Made by a program: the position numbers and the translations under genes
Part shown: piece after piece, positions 1-7,813 of the stretch
How positions within the stretch are numbered: position 1 is the first letter of the stretch
Layout: each line of letters opens with the position of its first letter
Assembly: GCA_937898625.1 (NCBI GenBank)
Contig: CALEJF010000013.1
Span: 1 to 30,694, forward strand
Direction: 5' to 3'
DNA: 30,694 nt
Source of the DNA: an uncultured Clostridia bacterium
GTDB taxonomy: Bacteria > Bacillota > Clostridia > Oscillospirales > Acutalibacteraceae
Notes under the pieces: model-generated
What the model was told of the DNA's origin: nothing
What the model saw: only the letters and a program-made list of their open reading frames with translations
Databases searched by the model: none

Positions 1-69
1 TGTCGAGGCTCTCGACTGGCATTGACTACGCTATTTGATACAATTCGTCATTTTTGAGATAGCGTTGCA
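1..69 (-). repeat. Short-form structured repeat, copy A (cut by window start)
   Basis: The core at 16-69 differs at one of 54 positions from the copy at 14213-14266 and closely matches 7724-7778. On the minus strand it starts TGCAACGCTAT and folds with an ATAGCGT arm. Bases 1-12 are the remaining arm of the GAGGCTCT hairpin seen complete in copy B; the other arm lies outside the window. It sits directly upstream of the V-ATPase promoter and points away from that operon. Its function is unknown. Confidence 0.8.
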
Positions 70-96
70 CTCTTTAAGAGTTCGTTATTCAAAAAC

Positions 97-124
97 TTGA
101 CAAAAAAATTGAATGTGATATAAT
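97..124 (+). promoter_or_regulatory. Promoter of the V-ATPase operon
   Basis: TTGACA at 97-102, a 16-base spacer, then TATAAT at 119-124 preceded by TGA (extended -10). Transcription should start near 131, leaving a leader of about 115 bases before the first gene. Confidence 0.8.
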
Positions 125-148
125 TATTTCATTAATATTGTATTAAAC

Positions 149-188
149 GGAACCAGCTGACTGCAGAGGAGTTTGGTTCTATTTTTTT
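149..188 (+). terminator. Terminator-like hairpin in the V-ATPase leader (possible attenuator)
   Basis: GAACCA at 150-155 pairs with TGGTTC at 174-179, with a G-T pair outside (149/180), followed at 182-188 by seven T. It lies between the promoter and the first gene, so it would stop transcription unless read through. No clear alternative antiterminator stem or leader peptide was seen. Confidence 0.5.
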
Positions 189-246
189 GTAAAAAGGATA
201 AAATAATTATTGCTATATTCAGCATAAATGAAAAGGAGTAGACTCT

Positions 247-855
247 ATGGAAATACAATTACAGGAACTCATTGACCAGATTAAAAAAGATGGTGTGGAA
301 GTAGCAGAAACTGAAGCAAAAAATATTGTTGAATCTGCAAAAGCAGAAGCTGAAAAGATTATTGCAGATGCAAAAGTACAGGCTGATAAAATTCTGGCTG
401 ATGCTAAAGCAGAAAATGAGCGAATGGTGAAATCAAGTGAGGACGCAATCCGTCAGGCAGGGCGTAACCTTCTCATTTCCTTCAGAGAAAGTGTTACAAG
501 AGAACTGAATGGTATTGTTGGTGAAACAGTTGATTCAGTTTATTCTGCTGATTCATTGTCACTGCTTGTTGTAAATGTTGTAGAGAGTTGGGCAAATAAG
601 CCTGATGTGGAGAACATTGAAGTTATTTTAAATAGTAACGATGTGGAAGTTTTGGAAAAAACTGCATTTTCTTCTCTAAAAGCAAGAATTTCAAAGGGTG
701 TTACTCTTAAAGCTAATGATAATTTTGATGGTGGATTCCGTGTTGCAGTTAATAACAGTGGTGCATATTACGATTATTCTACTGAGGCTGTTGTGGATAT
801 GATGTCAAATTATCTCAGTCCAAAGGTTGTTAAACTTTTGAAAGAGGCGGAATAA
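247..855 (+). CDS. atpE: V-type ATP synthase subunit E
   Basis: Peripheral-stalk subunit that ties the catalytic A/B head of a V/A-type ATPase to its membrane part. The 202-residue protein has a long Ala/Glu/Lys coiled coil over about residues 10-70. A compact C-terminal domain follows, with the family-like stretch GGFRVAVNNSGAYYDYS near residue 160. Length is normal for the family. An AAAGGAG site lies just before ATG 247. It is the first gene of a tight operon, with the next start two bases after its stop. Gene order and coiled coil make the assignment secure. Confidence 0.9.
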   Translation: MEIQLQELIDQIKKDGVEVAETEAKNIVESAKAEAEKIIADAKVQADKILADAKAENERMVKSSEDAIRQAGRNLLISFRESVTRELNGIVGETVDSVYSADSLSLLVVNVVESWANKPDVENIEVILNSNDVEVLEKTAFSSLKARISKGVTLKANDNFDGGFRVAVNNSGAYYDYSTEAVVDMMSNYLSPKVVKLLKEAE

Positions 856-857
856 TT

Positions 858-1412
858 ATGTCAGAATATTATTTGATATCACAGTTGCCGTCTTTGGATG
901 GAATCAGTGAAAATATGTCGTTACCGATTACGGAAGAACGATTTTTTGAGTTGTGCAATCAGGTTGCAGGCAAAAGAATACAGAATGAAATCAATAAAAT
1001 GACTCTTTTACCGTCAAAAAATTATGAAAAATCAAGTTCATCTTTAATAGAAAAATGGAACAATGGTGAAAGAAATTTACGTCTTGCTCTGGCAAAGGTG
1101 AGGGCAGACAAGATGAAAAAGTCATTTGATGCAGAAAATATTCCGTTATCAAATGAACTTATAAAAACAGCAAATACTGCTGTTGAGATTGAAAGTCCTC
1201 TTGAAGCAGAAAGATTTCTTAATAATTATCGTTTAGAGTTTTTAGAATCTCTCAGACCAATGGATAATTTTTCAGAGGAATTTGTCTATTATTACGGACT
1301 TAAATTGAAACTGATTTCACACATAAAACAGTTTGATACAAATGCTGGTGAAATCGCATATAAAAATATTTACAACTCCATTATGAATGGAGATAGGTTG
1401 GAGGCTATATAA
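858..1412 (+). CDS. DUF2764 family protein, V-ATPase operon
   Basis: A 184-residue helical protein beginning MSEYYLISQLPSL, typical of the DUF2764 family. That family occupies this slot (between subunits E and A) in the V-ATPase operons of Chlamydia, Treponema and Bacteroidetes. In those operons the usual C subunit gene is absent, and the protein is thought to replace it as the link between the head and the membrane rotor; this role is inferred, not shown. No signal peptide or membrane segment. Its stop overlaps the start of the A gene (TAATG), indicating translational coupling. Confidence 0.75.
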   Translation: MSEYYLISQLPSLDGISENMSLPITEERFFELCNQVAGKRIQNEINKMTLLPSKNYEKSSSSLIEKWNNGERNLRLALAKVRADKMKKSFDAENIPLSNELIKTANTAVEIESPLEAERFLNNYRLEFLESLRPMDNFSEEFVYYYGLKLKLISHIKQFDTNAGEIAYKNIYNSIMNGDRLEAI

Positions 1413-3181
1413 TGACCGTAAATACAGGAAAGGTTGTAAGCATAAACGGTAACCTTGTGTCTGTTGAATTTCAAGGCAATGTTTCAATGAACGAAATATG
1501 CTTTGTTAAAGTTAGCGGCACTACACTTAAAAGTGAGGTTATCCGTATAAGAGGTAATATTGCACAAATTCAGGTTTATGAAATGACTGACGGTATTAAG
1601 TGCGGTGACGATGTTGAATTTACCGGTGATATGTTGTCAGCAGAACTTGGCCCAGGCTTGTTAGGTCAGGTCTATGATGGTCTTCAGAATCCATTACCTG
1701 TATTGGCAGAACAAGCGGGTTGGTTCTTGGAACGTGGCATTTATGCTGACGGACTTGATTCTGAGAAAAAATGGGAATTTACACCTGTTGCAAAAGTTGG
1801 TGACACCTTACGAGCAGGTGAGTACATCGGTACAGTTCCCGAAGGCCCATTCACCCATAAAATTTTTGTTCCGTTTTATCTTCTTGGAAAATATATATTA
1901 AAATCAATCGTAGAAAAAGGCGAATATACGGTGAAAGAAACTGTTGCAGTTCTTACAGATGAACGAGGTCGTGATGTTTCTGTTTCTATGTCGTTCAAAT
2001 GGCCTGTAAAACGAGCTGTTAAATGCTATAGTGAGAGATTAGCACCTGTTGAAACAATGGAAACCAAGGTTCGACTTATCGATTCATTCTTCCCGGTTGC
2101 CAAGGGTGGAACATATTGTACTCCAGGACCATTTGGTGCAGGTAAAACGGTTTTACAGCACACAACATCAAAGTATGCCGATGTTGATATTGTTATTATT
2201 GCTGCTTGTGGTGAACGTGCAGGTGAAGTTGTTGAGACATTGACAGAATTCCCTGAACTTACTGACCCTAAAACAGGTCGTTCACTTATGGAACGTACAA
2301 TTATTATCTGTAATACTTCATCAATGCCTGTTGCATCTCGTGAAGCTTCAGTTTATACTTCAGTGACACTTGCGGAATATTATCGACAGATGGGACTCAA
2401 TGTTCTTCTTTTGGCAGACTCAACATCTCGTTGGGCACAGGCGCTTCGTGAAATGTCAGGACGACTTGAAGAAATCCCGGGTGAAGAGGCATTCCCTGCA
2501 TATCTTGAATCGTATATTGCAGCCTTTTATGAACGAGCAGGTTATGTCCGCTTGCCTGACGGAAGTACAGGTTCTGTCACAATCGGAGGTACGGTTTCTC
2601 CGGCAGGCGGTAACTTTGAAGAACCCGTGACACAAGCAACATTAAAGGTTGTTGGAGCTTTTCATGGATTATCCCGTGAGCGTTCAGATGCAAGAAAATA
2701 TCCTGCTATTGACCCACTTATTTCTTGGTCAAAATATAGAAGTGTTATTGATAGCAAAAAATCAGATTATTGTAAAGAAATTCTTCATCACGGAAACGAA
2801 ATCGGCTCTATGATGAAGGTTGTCGGTGAAGAAGGTACAAGCATTTCTGACTATATAATCTATCTTAAGGCAGAAATGCTTGATGCAGTTTATCTTCAGC
2901 AGAATTCTTTTGATTTGATTGATGCAAACTGTGGTACTTTGCGTCAGCGATATGTTACCGACAAACTTATAAATGTTTTGGGTAGTGAATATGAAATAGA
3001 CAACAAAGATGATGCTCGTAGTTTTCTTAATCGTATGCGTCAGAAATTTATCGACTGGAACTATACAGAATTCCAAAGTGATGCATTTAAAAAGGTTGAG
3101 GAAGAAATCGACACATTATATAAAGAAAAGAACGGTAATCTGAGCTTTGAAGCAGAGCAATTGTTAAAGGACGGTGAGTGA
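1412..3181 (+). CDS. atpA: V-type ATP synthase catalytic subunit A
   Basis: Catalytic ATP-hydrolysing subunit of the V-ATPase head (589 residues, normal length). It has an N-terminal beta-barrel, then the A-subunit-specific insert over about residues 90-200. The Walker A loop GPFGAGKT is at residues 239-246 with Lys245. The conserved GERAGE segment and the LLADSTSRWAQALRE stretch around the nucleotide site follow. The start overlaps the preceding stop by one base and the end overlaps the B gene, so A and B are translated together. The intact Walker A separates it from the B subunit. Confidence 0.95.
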   Translation: MTVNTGKVVSINGNLVSVEFQGNVSMNEICFVKVSGTTLKSEVIRIRGNIAQIQVYEMTDGIKCGDDVEFTGDMLSAELGPGLLGQVYDGLQNPLPVLAEQAGWFLERGIYADGLDSEKKWEFTPVAKVGDTLRAGEYIGTVPEGPFTHKIFVPFYLLGKYILKSIVEKGEYTVKETVAVLTDERGRDVSVSMSFKWPVKRAVKCYSERLAPVETMETKVRLIDSFFPVAKGGTYCTPGPFGAGKTVLQHTTSKYADVDIVIIAACGERAGEVVETLTEFPELTDPKTGRSLMERTIIICNTSSMPVASREASVYTSVTLAEYYRQMGLNVLLLADSTSRWAQALREMSGRLEEIPGEEAFPAYLESYIAAFYERAGYVRLPDGSTGSVTIGGTVSPAGGNFEEPVTQATLKVVGAFHGLSRERSDARKYPAIDPLISWSKYRSVIDSKKSDYCKEILHHGNEIGSMMKVVGEEGTSISDYIIYLKAEMLDAVYLQQNSFDLIDANCGTLRQRYVTDKLINVLGSEYEIDNKDDARSFLNRMRQKFIDWNYTEFQSDAFKKVEEEIDTLYKEKNGNLSFEAEQLLKDGE

Positions 3182-4476
3182 GAATGAATAAAGTTTTTAA
3201 TCGAATTGAATCAATCACCGGTAACGTTATTACTGTAAGAGCTAATAATGTACAGTATAAGGAATTGGCTCAGATTAACACTCGTTTCGGTAAATCACTT
3301 GCTCAGGTTAATAAAATTGAAGGAGATATTGTTTCTCTTCAGGTTTTTGCAGGAGGTCAGGGTGTCTCAACAGGTGACGAGGTGCGATTTTTAGGTCGTG
3401 AAATGCGTGTTTCATTCAGCGAAGACTTGTTAGGTCGTATTTTTAATGGTTCAGGTGAACCAAGAGATAAAGGACCAGCACTTACAGAGAATATGAAGCC
3501 TGTCGGCGGACCGTCTGTTAATCCGACTAAGAGAATTCTTGCTAACCGAATGATGAGAACGAATATCCCTATGATAGATATGTTCAACACTTTGGTTGTT
3601 TCGCAGAAATTACCTATTTTTTCAATTTCAGGTGAACCATATAACCAACTTCTGGCCCGTATTGCTATGCAGGCAGATGCAGATGTAATTGTTCTTGGTG
3701 GTATGGGACTTAAATACGACGATTTCCTTTATTTTAAGGATGAACTTTCTCAGGGTGGAGCATTGAGCAAAACAGTTATGTTTATTCATACTGCATCTGA
3801 CCCTACTGTTGAATGTATGATGATTCCTGATATGGTTTTGGCAGTTGCAGAGCAGTTTGCTTTGCAGGATAAGGATGTATTGGTATTACTTACTGATATG
3901 ACTAACTTTGCTGATGCCATGAAAGAGATTGCAATCACCCAGGAACAAGTTCCGTCTAACCGAGGTTATCCCGGCGACCTTTATTCACAGTTGGCTGCTC
4001 GTTACGAAAAGGCTGTTGACTTTGCAAATTCAGGTTCAGTTACTGTTCTTGCAGTAACAACAATGCCCGGTGACGATGTAACACATCCTGTACCTGATAA
4101 CACAGGTTATATTACTGAAGGACAGTATTATCTTAAGGGTGGTCGTATCGAACCATTTGGTTCTCTTTCACGACTTAAGCAGAATGTTAACGGCAAAACA
4201 AGAAAAGACCACAGAGCACTTATGGATGGTATGATTCGTCTGTATTCTTCTTATAAAGAAACGTTAGAAAAGAAAAACATGGGCTTTTCAATGAATAAAT
4301 GGGACGAAAAACTTCTTAAATATGGTAGCCTTTTCGAAAGCAAGATGATGGACTTGTCAGTTAACTTGTCACTTGAACAATCCCTTGATTTGGGCTGGGA
4401 GATATTAGCTGATTGTTTCGAAAAAGACGAAACCGGTATAAAATCAGACCTTACTGATGAATTCTGGCCTAAGTAA
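3178..4476 (+). CDS. atpB: V-type ATP synthase subunit B
   Basis: Non-catalytic nucleotide-binding subunit that alternates with A in the head hexamer; 432 residues. The P-loop position reads SGEPYNQLLARIA, the degenerate form expected of B subunits. Further family blocks are VLLTDMTNFADAMKEI and GYPGDLYSQLAARYEKA. The start is either GTG 3178, which overlaps the A stop by four bases, or ATG 3184; AAGGA at 3166-3170 favours GTG and GGTGA at 3173-3177 favours ATG. A short C-terminal tail rich in acidic residues follows the last conserved block. Confidence 0.94.
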   Translation: MRMNKVFNRIESITGNVITVRANNVQYKELAQINTRFGKSLAQVNKIEGDIVSLQVFAGGQGVSTGDEVRFLGREMRVSFSEDLLGRIFNGSGEPRDKGPALTENMKPVGGPSVNPTKRILANRMMRTNIPMIDMFNTLVVSQKLPIFSISGEPYNQLLARIAMQADADVIVLGGMGLKYDDFLYFKDELSQGGALSKTVMFIHTASDPTVECMMIPDMVLAVAEQFALQDKDVLVLLTDMTNFADAMKEIAITQEQVPSNRGYPGDLYSQLAARYEKAVDFANSGSVTVLAVTTMPGDDVTHPVPDNTGYITEGQYYLKGGRIEPFGSLSRLKQNVNGKTRKDHRALMDGMIRLYSSYKETLEKKNMGFSMNKWDEKLLKYGSLFESKMMDLSVNLSLEQSLDLGWEILADCFEKDETGIKSDLTDEFWPK

Positions 4477-4487
4477 GGAGGATTAAG

Positions 4488-5120
4488 GTGGCAAAAATCA
4501 AATTAACAAAAAATGAGTTAAAGGTACAAAAGGATGCTCTTAAAATGTACCGGAGATATTTGCCTACTCTGACACTTAAAAAACAACAACTTCAAGCAGA
4601 AATTCGTATAATTGAAGCAAAAGCTAAAGCAGTAAGAGAAGAAAAAGAGAAACTTGAAAAAGGTTTCAGAGATTGGATTGCTGTTTTTAGTGAAAAGGAT
4701 GTTTTCCCTGACGGAATAATCACTGTAAGCAATATCCGCAAAGGAAAAGGGAATATTGCAGGTGTTGCGATTCCGACTTATGAGGGAGCAGACTTTTCAA
4801 GAGGAGATTATGACTTGTACGAAACGCCTTTATGGGTTGATATTGCTGCAAATCATATGGAAAGAGCAATGTCACTTGATTTAGAGGCAGAAGTGTTAGA
4901 TGAACAAGTGAGACTGTTGGATGCAGAACTTCTTGCAACCAGTCAAAGAGTCAACTTGTTTGAAAAGGTAAAAATCCCTGAAACACAACAGAATATTAAA
5001 AAGATATCGATTTATATGGCTGACCAACAGGTCAGTGCCGTAGTTCGTTCAAAGATATCAAAACGCAAAATTGCTCAACGTAATGCTGAGGCTTCCCGAG
5101 AGGAGGTTTATGCATTATGA
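4488..5120 (+). CDS. atpD: V-type ATP synthase subunit D
   Basis: Central rotor shaft of the V-ATPase, which turns inside the A3B3 head; 210 residues, almost entirely helical. It starts MAKIKLTKNELKVQKDALKM, the classic D-subunit opening, and ends in a second long helix rich in Arg and Lys, as expected for an antiparallel coiled coil. The start is GTG 4488 behind a strong AAGGAGG. The stop overlaps the I gene start (ATGA). No F subunit gene follows, although F normally binds D in archaeal-type enzymes; operons of the DUF2764 type usually lack it. Confidence 0.92.
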   Translation: MAKIKLTKNELKVQKDALKMYRRYLPTLTLKKQQLQAEIRIIEAKAKAVREEKEKLEKGFRDWIAVFSEKDVFPDGIITVSNIRKGKGNIAGVAIPTYEGADFSRGDYDLYETPLWVDIAANHMERAMSLDLEAEVLDEQVRLLDAELLATSQRVNLFEKVKIPETQQNIKKISIYMADQQVSAVVRSKISKRKIAQRNAEASREEVYAL

Positions 5121-7033
5121 TAGTTCCTATGAAAAAAGTTTCTCTCATTATTATGGGAGATAAAAAAACAGAAACACTTAAAACACTTCGAAAACTCGGA
5201 ATGATTCATATTGAAATTACTGAGGGTTCAGGAGAACGACTTAATGAACTCAAAGAACAGATTTCTTTGCTGGAAAGTGCAATTTTTATTCTCGGAAACA
5301 AAAAAGACACTGAGAGTGAAGCATTAAGTCTTACTGATGCATTGAAAATTGCAAATGAAATATCTTCTTTGACAGACGAAAAGAAAAACTGTCAGGCAGA
5401 AATGATTACTCTTAATTCAGAACTTGAACGATTAAAAGATTGGGGCAATTTTGACCCGTCAAGTATTGCGGATATAGTCGAAAAAGGCATTGATGTTTCG
5501 TTTTATGAAATTTCCAAAACAGAATATGAGTCCTTGGGTGAAAGTGTAAAAACCGTTAAGTTATCAGAAAGTAAAAACTCTGTAAAATGTATGTTGGTTA
5601 AATCGGGATTTGATGGTGAAAACGAACTCGTTGCATCGCTAAATAGCTACAAGTTAGAACTACCGCAAATGTCCACAGAAGAAATGCGACAAAAGGTATC
5701 CAACCTTGGTGACCGGATTAAATCATTAGACGAAAAAATCCTTTCTTACGGAAAATATACAAAAGCACTTAAAAATGCCGTAAAAGCTTGTGAAAAGGAA
5801 ATAGAATTTGAAATTTATGCAACCGGTATGGCAGACGAAAAACTGTCTGATGACAAAAAGGTTTCAGTTGCACATTTCAAAGGATATATTGAAACTGAAA
5901 ACCTTGACAGATTAAAAGAAACAGCAAGAGCCAATTCTTGGGGACTTCTCGTGGAAGAACCGACACAAGAAGACGATGTGCCAACTAAACTTAAAAACAA
6001 TAAGTTTGTAAGCCTTATTTATCCGTTAACTGACTTTTTAGGTGCAGTTCCGGGATATTTCGAGTATGACATATCAGGTTGGTTTCTGGCATTTATTCTG
6101 ATTTTCTTTGGTATTATTTTCGGTGATGGCGGATACGGACTGTTTATCTGTGTTGTTGCAGCAATACCAATAATAAAATCACTTATTGCGAAGAAAAAAG
6201 TTCCACCAGCATTTTTGCTTATAGGACTTTTAGGCTTGTCAACGGTATTGTGGGGAATGCTGACATGTACCTGGTTCGGACTTTCTCCTGAACAAATACC
6301 ACAGTGGCTTCAGAATTTGTCAATTCCTGTAATTTCAAATGTTTATGAAGACAGAATATGGCATCCATTCTGGACAGAAGGGGATGTAGGGCTTACCACA
6401 GCACAGAATTTACAGATTTTCTGTTTCTCGTTGGCACTTGTTCAGTTGACCATAGCACATATAAAGGGTGCGAAAAGAAATATAAAATCACTTAAAATGC
6501 TTGGTGATATAGGTTCAATATTACAGCTTTTTGGAATCTACTATCTTGTATTAAGCCTTGTGGTAAATCCTGAAGTGTTCAGTTTTTCACTTGTAATAAG
6601 CGGTATTCCTGTGGGTGCAGTTGCACTTATCCTTATAGGGTTAGGCTTCCTATTAAGTTTTGTATTTTCAAATTACGAAGGAAACATTGTAAAATCTATA
6701 CTTGCAAGTCTTACAAATATTGTTTCTGTCTTGCTTGGTGTAGTTAATGTTTTCTCGGATATAGTTTCCTATATACGACTTTGGGCCGTCGGACTTGCAG
6801 GTGCTGCTATTGCTGCCACTGTAAATGAATTGGCAGGACCACTGCTTGGAAACTTCTTATTTATGATTATTGCGATTGTCCTTTTAGTATTTGGTCACGG
6901 ACTTAATATGATATTAAATGTCCTGTCCGTTATCGTTCACGGTATAAGACTTAATACATTAGAATTTTCATCGCATCTTGATATGTCCTGGAGTGGACAT
7001 AAATTTAAACCATTTAATGAACAAATAGATTAA
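5117..7033 (+). CDS. atpI: V-type ATP synthase subunit I
   Basis: Membrane stator subunit (the a-subunit equivalent), 638 residues. The first 300 or so residues are a cytoplasmic helical arm. The rest carries about seven or eight membrane helices starting near residue 315. The essential stator arginine is visible in SYIRLWAVGLAGAAIA (Arg554), which faces the glutamate of the K ring during ion transfer. The start ATG 5117 overlaps the D stop. It ends with a short basic tail. Length and motif fit the family well. Confidence 0.93.
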   Translation: MIVPMKKVSLIIMGDKKTETLKTLRKLGMIHIEITEGSGERLNELKEQISLLESAIFILGNKKDTESEALSLTDALKIANEISSLTDEKKNCQAEMITLNSELERLKDWGNFDPSSIADIVEKGIDVSFYEISKTEYESLGESVKTVKLSESKNSVKCMLVKSGFDGENELVASLNSYKLELPQMSTEEMRQKVSNLGDRIKSLDEKILSYGKYTKALKNAVKACEKEIEFEIYATGMADEKLSDDKKVSVAHFKGYIETENLDRLKETARANSWGLLVEEPTQEDDVPTKLKNNKFVSLIYPLTDFLGAVPGYFEYDISGWFLAFILIFFGIIFGDGGYGLFICVVAAIPIIKSLIAKKKVPPAFLLIGLLGLSTVLWGMLTCTWFGLSPEQIPQWLQNLSIPVISNVYEDRIWHPFWTEGDVGLTTAQNLQIFCFSLALVQLTIAHIKGAKRNIKSLKMLGDIGSILQLFGIYYLVLSLVVNPEVFSFSLVISGIPVGAVALILIGLGFLLSFVFSNYEGNIVKSILASLTNIVSVLLGVVNVFSDIVSYIRLWAVGLAGAAIAATVNELAGPLLGNFLFMIIAIVLLVFGHGLNMILNVLSVIVHGIRLNTLEFSSHLDMSWSGHKFKPFNEQID

Positions 7034-7052
7034 ATCACAAAGGAGAATGATT

Positions 7053-7478
7053 ATGAATTTCGGATTATTAGGAACATCTTTGGCAATGGGTATTGCTGCA
7101 ATTGGTTCAGCAATCGGTATCGGTATTGCCGGTCAGGCATCAATTGGTGCTTGGAAAAAATGCTATATGAGTAATAAGGCTGCACCGTTTATTCTTACAG
7201 TTTTTGCTGGTGCACCTCTTACACAGACAATTTACGGTTTTCTTTTGATGCAACAGATGAAATCTTCAGATGCAGACCCTGCATTCTTAATTGGCCTTGG
7301 TATTGCATCAGGTCTTGCAATGGCTTTCTCTGCAGTATTCCAGGGTAAAGCAGGTGCAGCAGGTGCAGATGCATTGGCTGAAACCGGAAAGGGCTTCTCA
7401 CAGTATATTACAGTCGTAGGTCTCTGCGAAACGGTTGCTTTGTTTGCGCTCGTTTTCAGTATGGTAGCACTCGGATAA
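7053..7478 (+). CDS. atpK: V-type ATP synthase subunit K (rotor proteolipid)
   Basis: Four-helix proteolipid that forms the rotor ring. The start ATG 7053 is chosen because AAGGAG at 7040-7045 is correctly spaced for it; ATG 7047 is too close. Numbered from 7053 (141 residues), the ion site is Glu126 in GLCETVALF. Thr57 and Gln58 lie in APLTQTIYGF, and Gln97 in FQGKAGAAG. These align with Thr64, Gln65, Gln110 and Glu139, the side chains that bind Na+ in Enterococcus hirae NtpK, and the Gln-Glu spacing (29) is identical. Na+ coupling is therefore likely but inferred. It is the last gene of the operon; the long-form repeat begins 24 bases downstream. Confidence 0.93.
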   Translation: MNFGLLGTSLAMGIAAIGSAIGIGIAGQASIGAWKKCYMSNKAAPFILTVFAGAPLTQTIYGFLLMQQMKSSDADPAFLIGLGIASGLAMAFSAVFQGKAGAAGADALAETGKGFSQYITVVGLCETVALFALVFSMVALG

Positions 7479-7501
7479 AATAAAAGTATTGTTGATAAAC
7501 T

Positions 7502-7632
7502 AAAAAAGCGTTGCAAGAGGGGAGTGGAGATTTCCCAAATGCAACGCTTAATTCTTTTAAATGGCTTAAATACTATATAAAACAACGATACCACTACTGA
7601 CCTGAATTGTATCAATAGTGGTATCTGATTTG
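7502..7632. repeat. Long-form structured repeat, copy 1 (bidirectional terminator-like)
   Basis: Two hairpins. H1 is AAGCGTTGCA (7506-7515) with TGCAACGCTT (7540-7549), ten perfect pairs; an inner GGGGA/TTCCC pairing is conserved in all copies while the loop between varies. H2 is GATACCACTA (7587-7596) with TAGTGGTATC (7616-7625). On the minus strand H1 is followed by six T, and on the plus strand by TTAATTCTTTT. It lies between the convergent V-ATPase and uxaA genes. Related copies are at about 17779 and 25264. Confidence 0.8.
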
Positions 7633-7675
7633 ATGAGATCGTTTATAAAGGGATTTAAATCGCTAGAAAGAACCT

Positions 7676-7720
7676 AAAAAAATAAGAGCCTCAACTACGC
7701 GACTTGCGTGTCGAGGCTCT
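7676..7720 (-). terminator. Rho-independent terminator of the uxa operon
   Basis: On the minus strand AGAGCCTC pairs with GAGGCTCT (7685-7692 with 7713-7720), an inner ACGC/GCGT stem lies within, and TTATTTTTTT follows. It is about 95 bases past the uxaA stop and is joined to short-form repeat copy B. Confidence 0.8.
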
Positions 7721-7778
7721 CGACTGGCATTGACTACGCTATTTGATACAATTCGTCATTTTTACAAGTAGCGTTGCA
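7721..7778 (-). repeat. Short-form structured repeat, copy B
   Basis: Minus-strand reading: TGCAACGCTA, then a loop containing TGACGAATTGTATCAA, then TAGCGT, then the terminator hairpin at 7676-7720. It matches copies A and C except for one insertion and a few changes in the loop. Its loop sequence also resembles the H2 loop of the adjacent long form, so the two forms belong to one family. Here it is in the 3' untranslated part of the uxaA transcript. Confidence 0.8.
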
Positions 7779-7813
7779 CCTTAAACTAATCGTAAATATT
7801 TATCTAAATTTAT

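Noticed and set aside
125..246. A known riboswitch in the V-ATPase leader
   Set aside because: The leader is only about 115 bases with one simple hairpin; no recognised riboswitch core was seen.
7232..7615. A 127-codon minus-strand frame across atpK and the long-form repeat
   Set aside because: It runs through the rotor proteolipid gene and a hairpin repeat, with no ribosome site. Chance frame.
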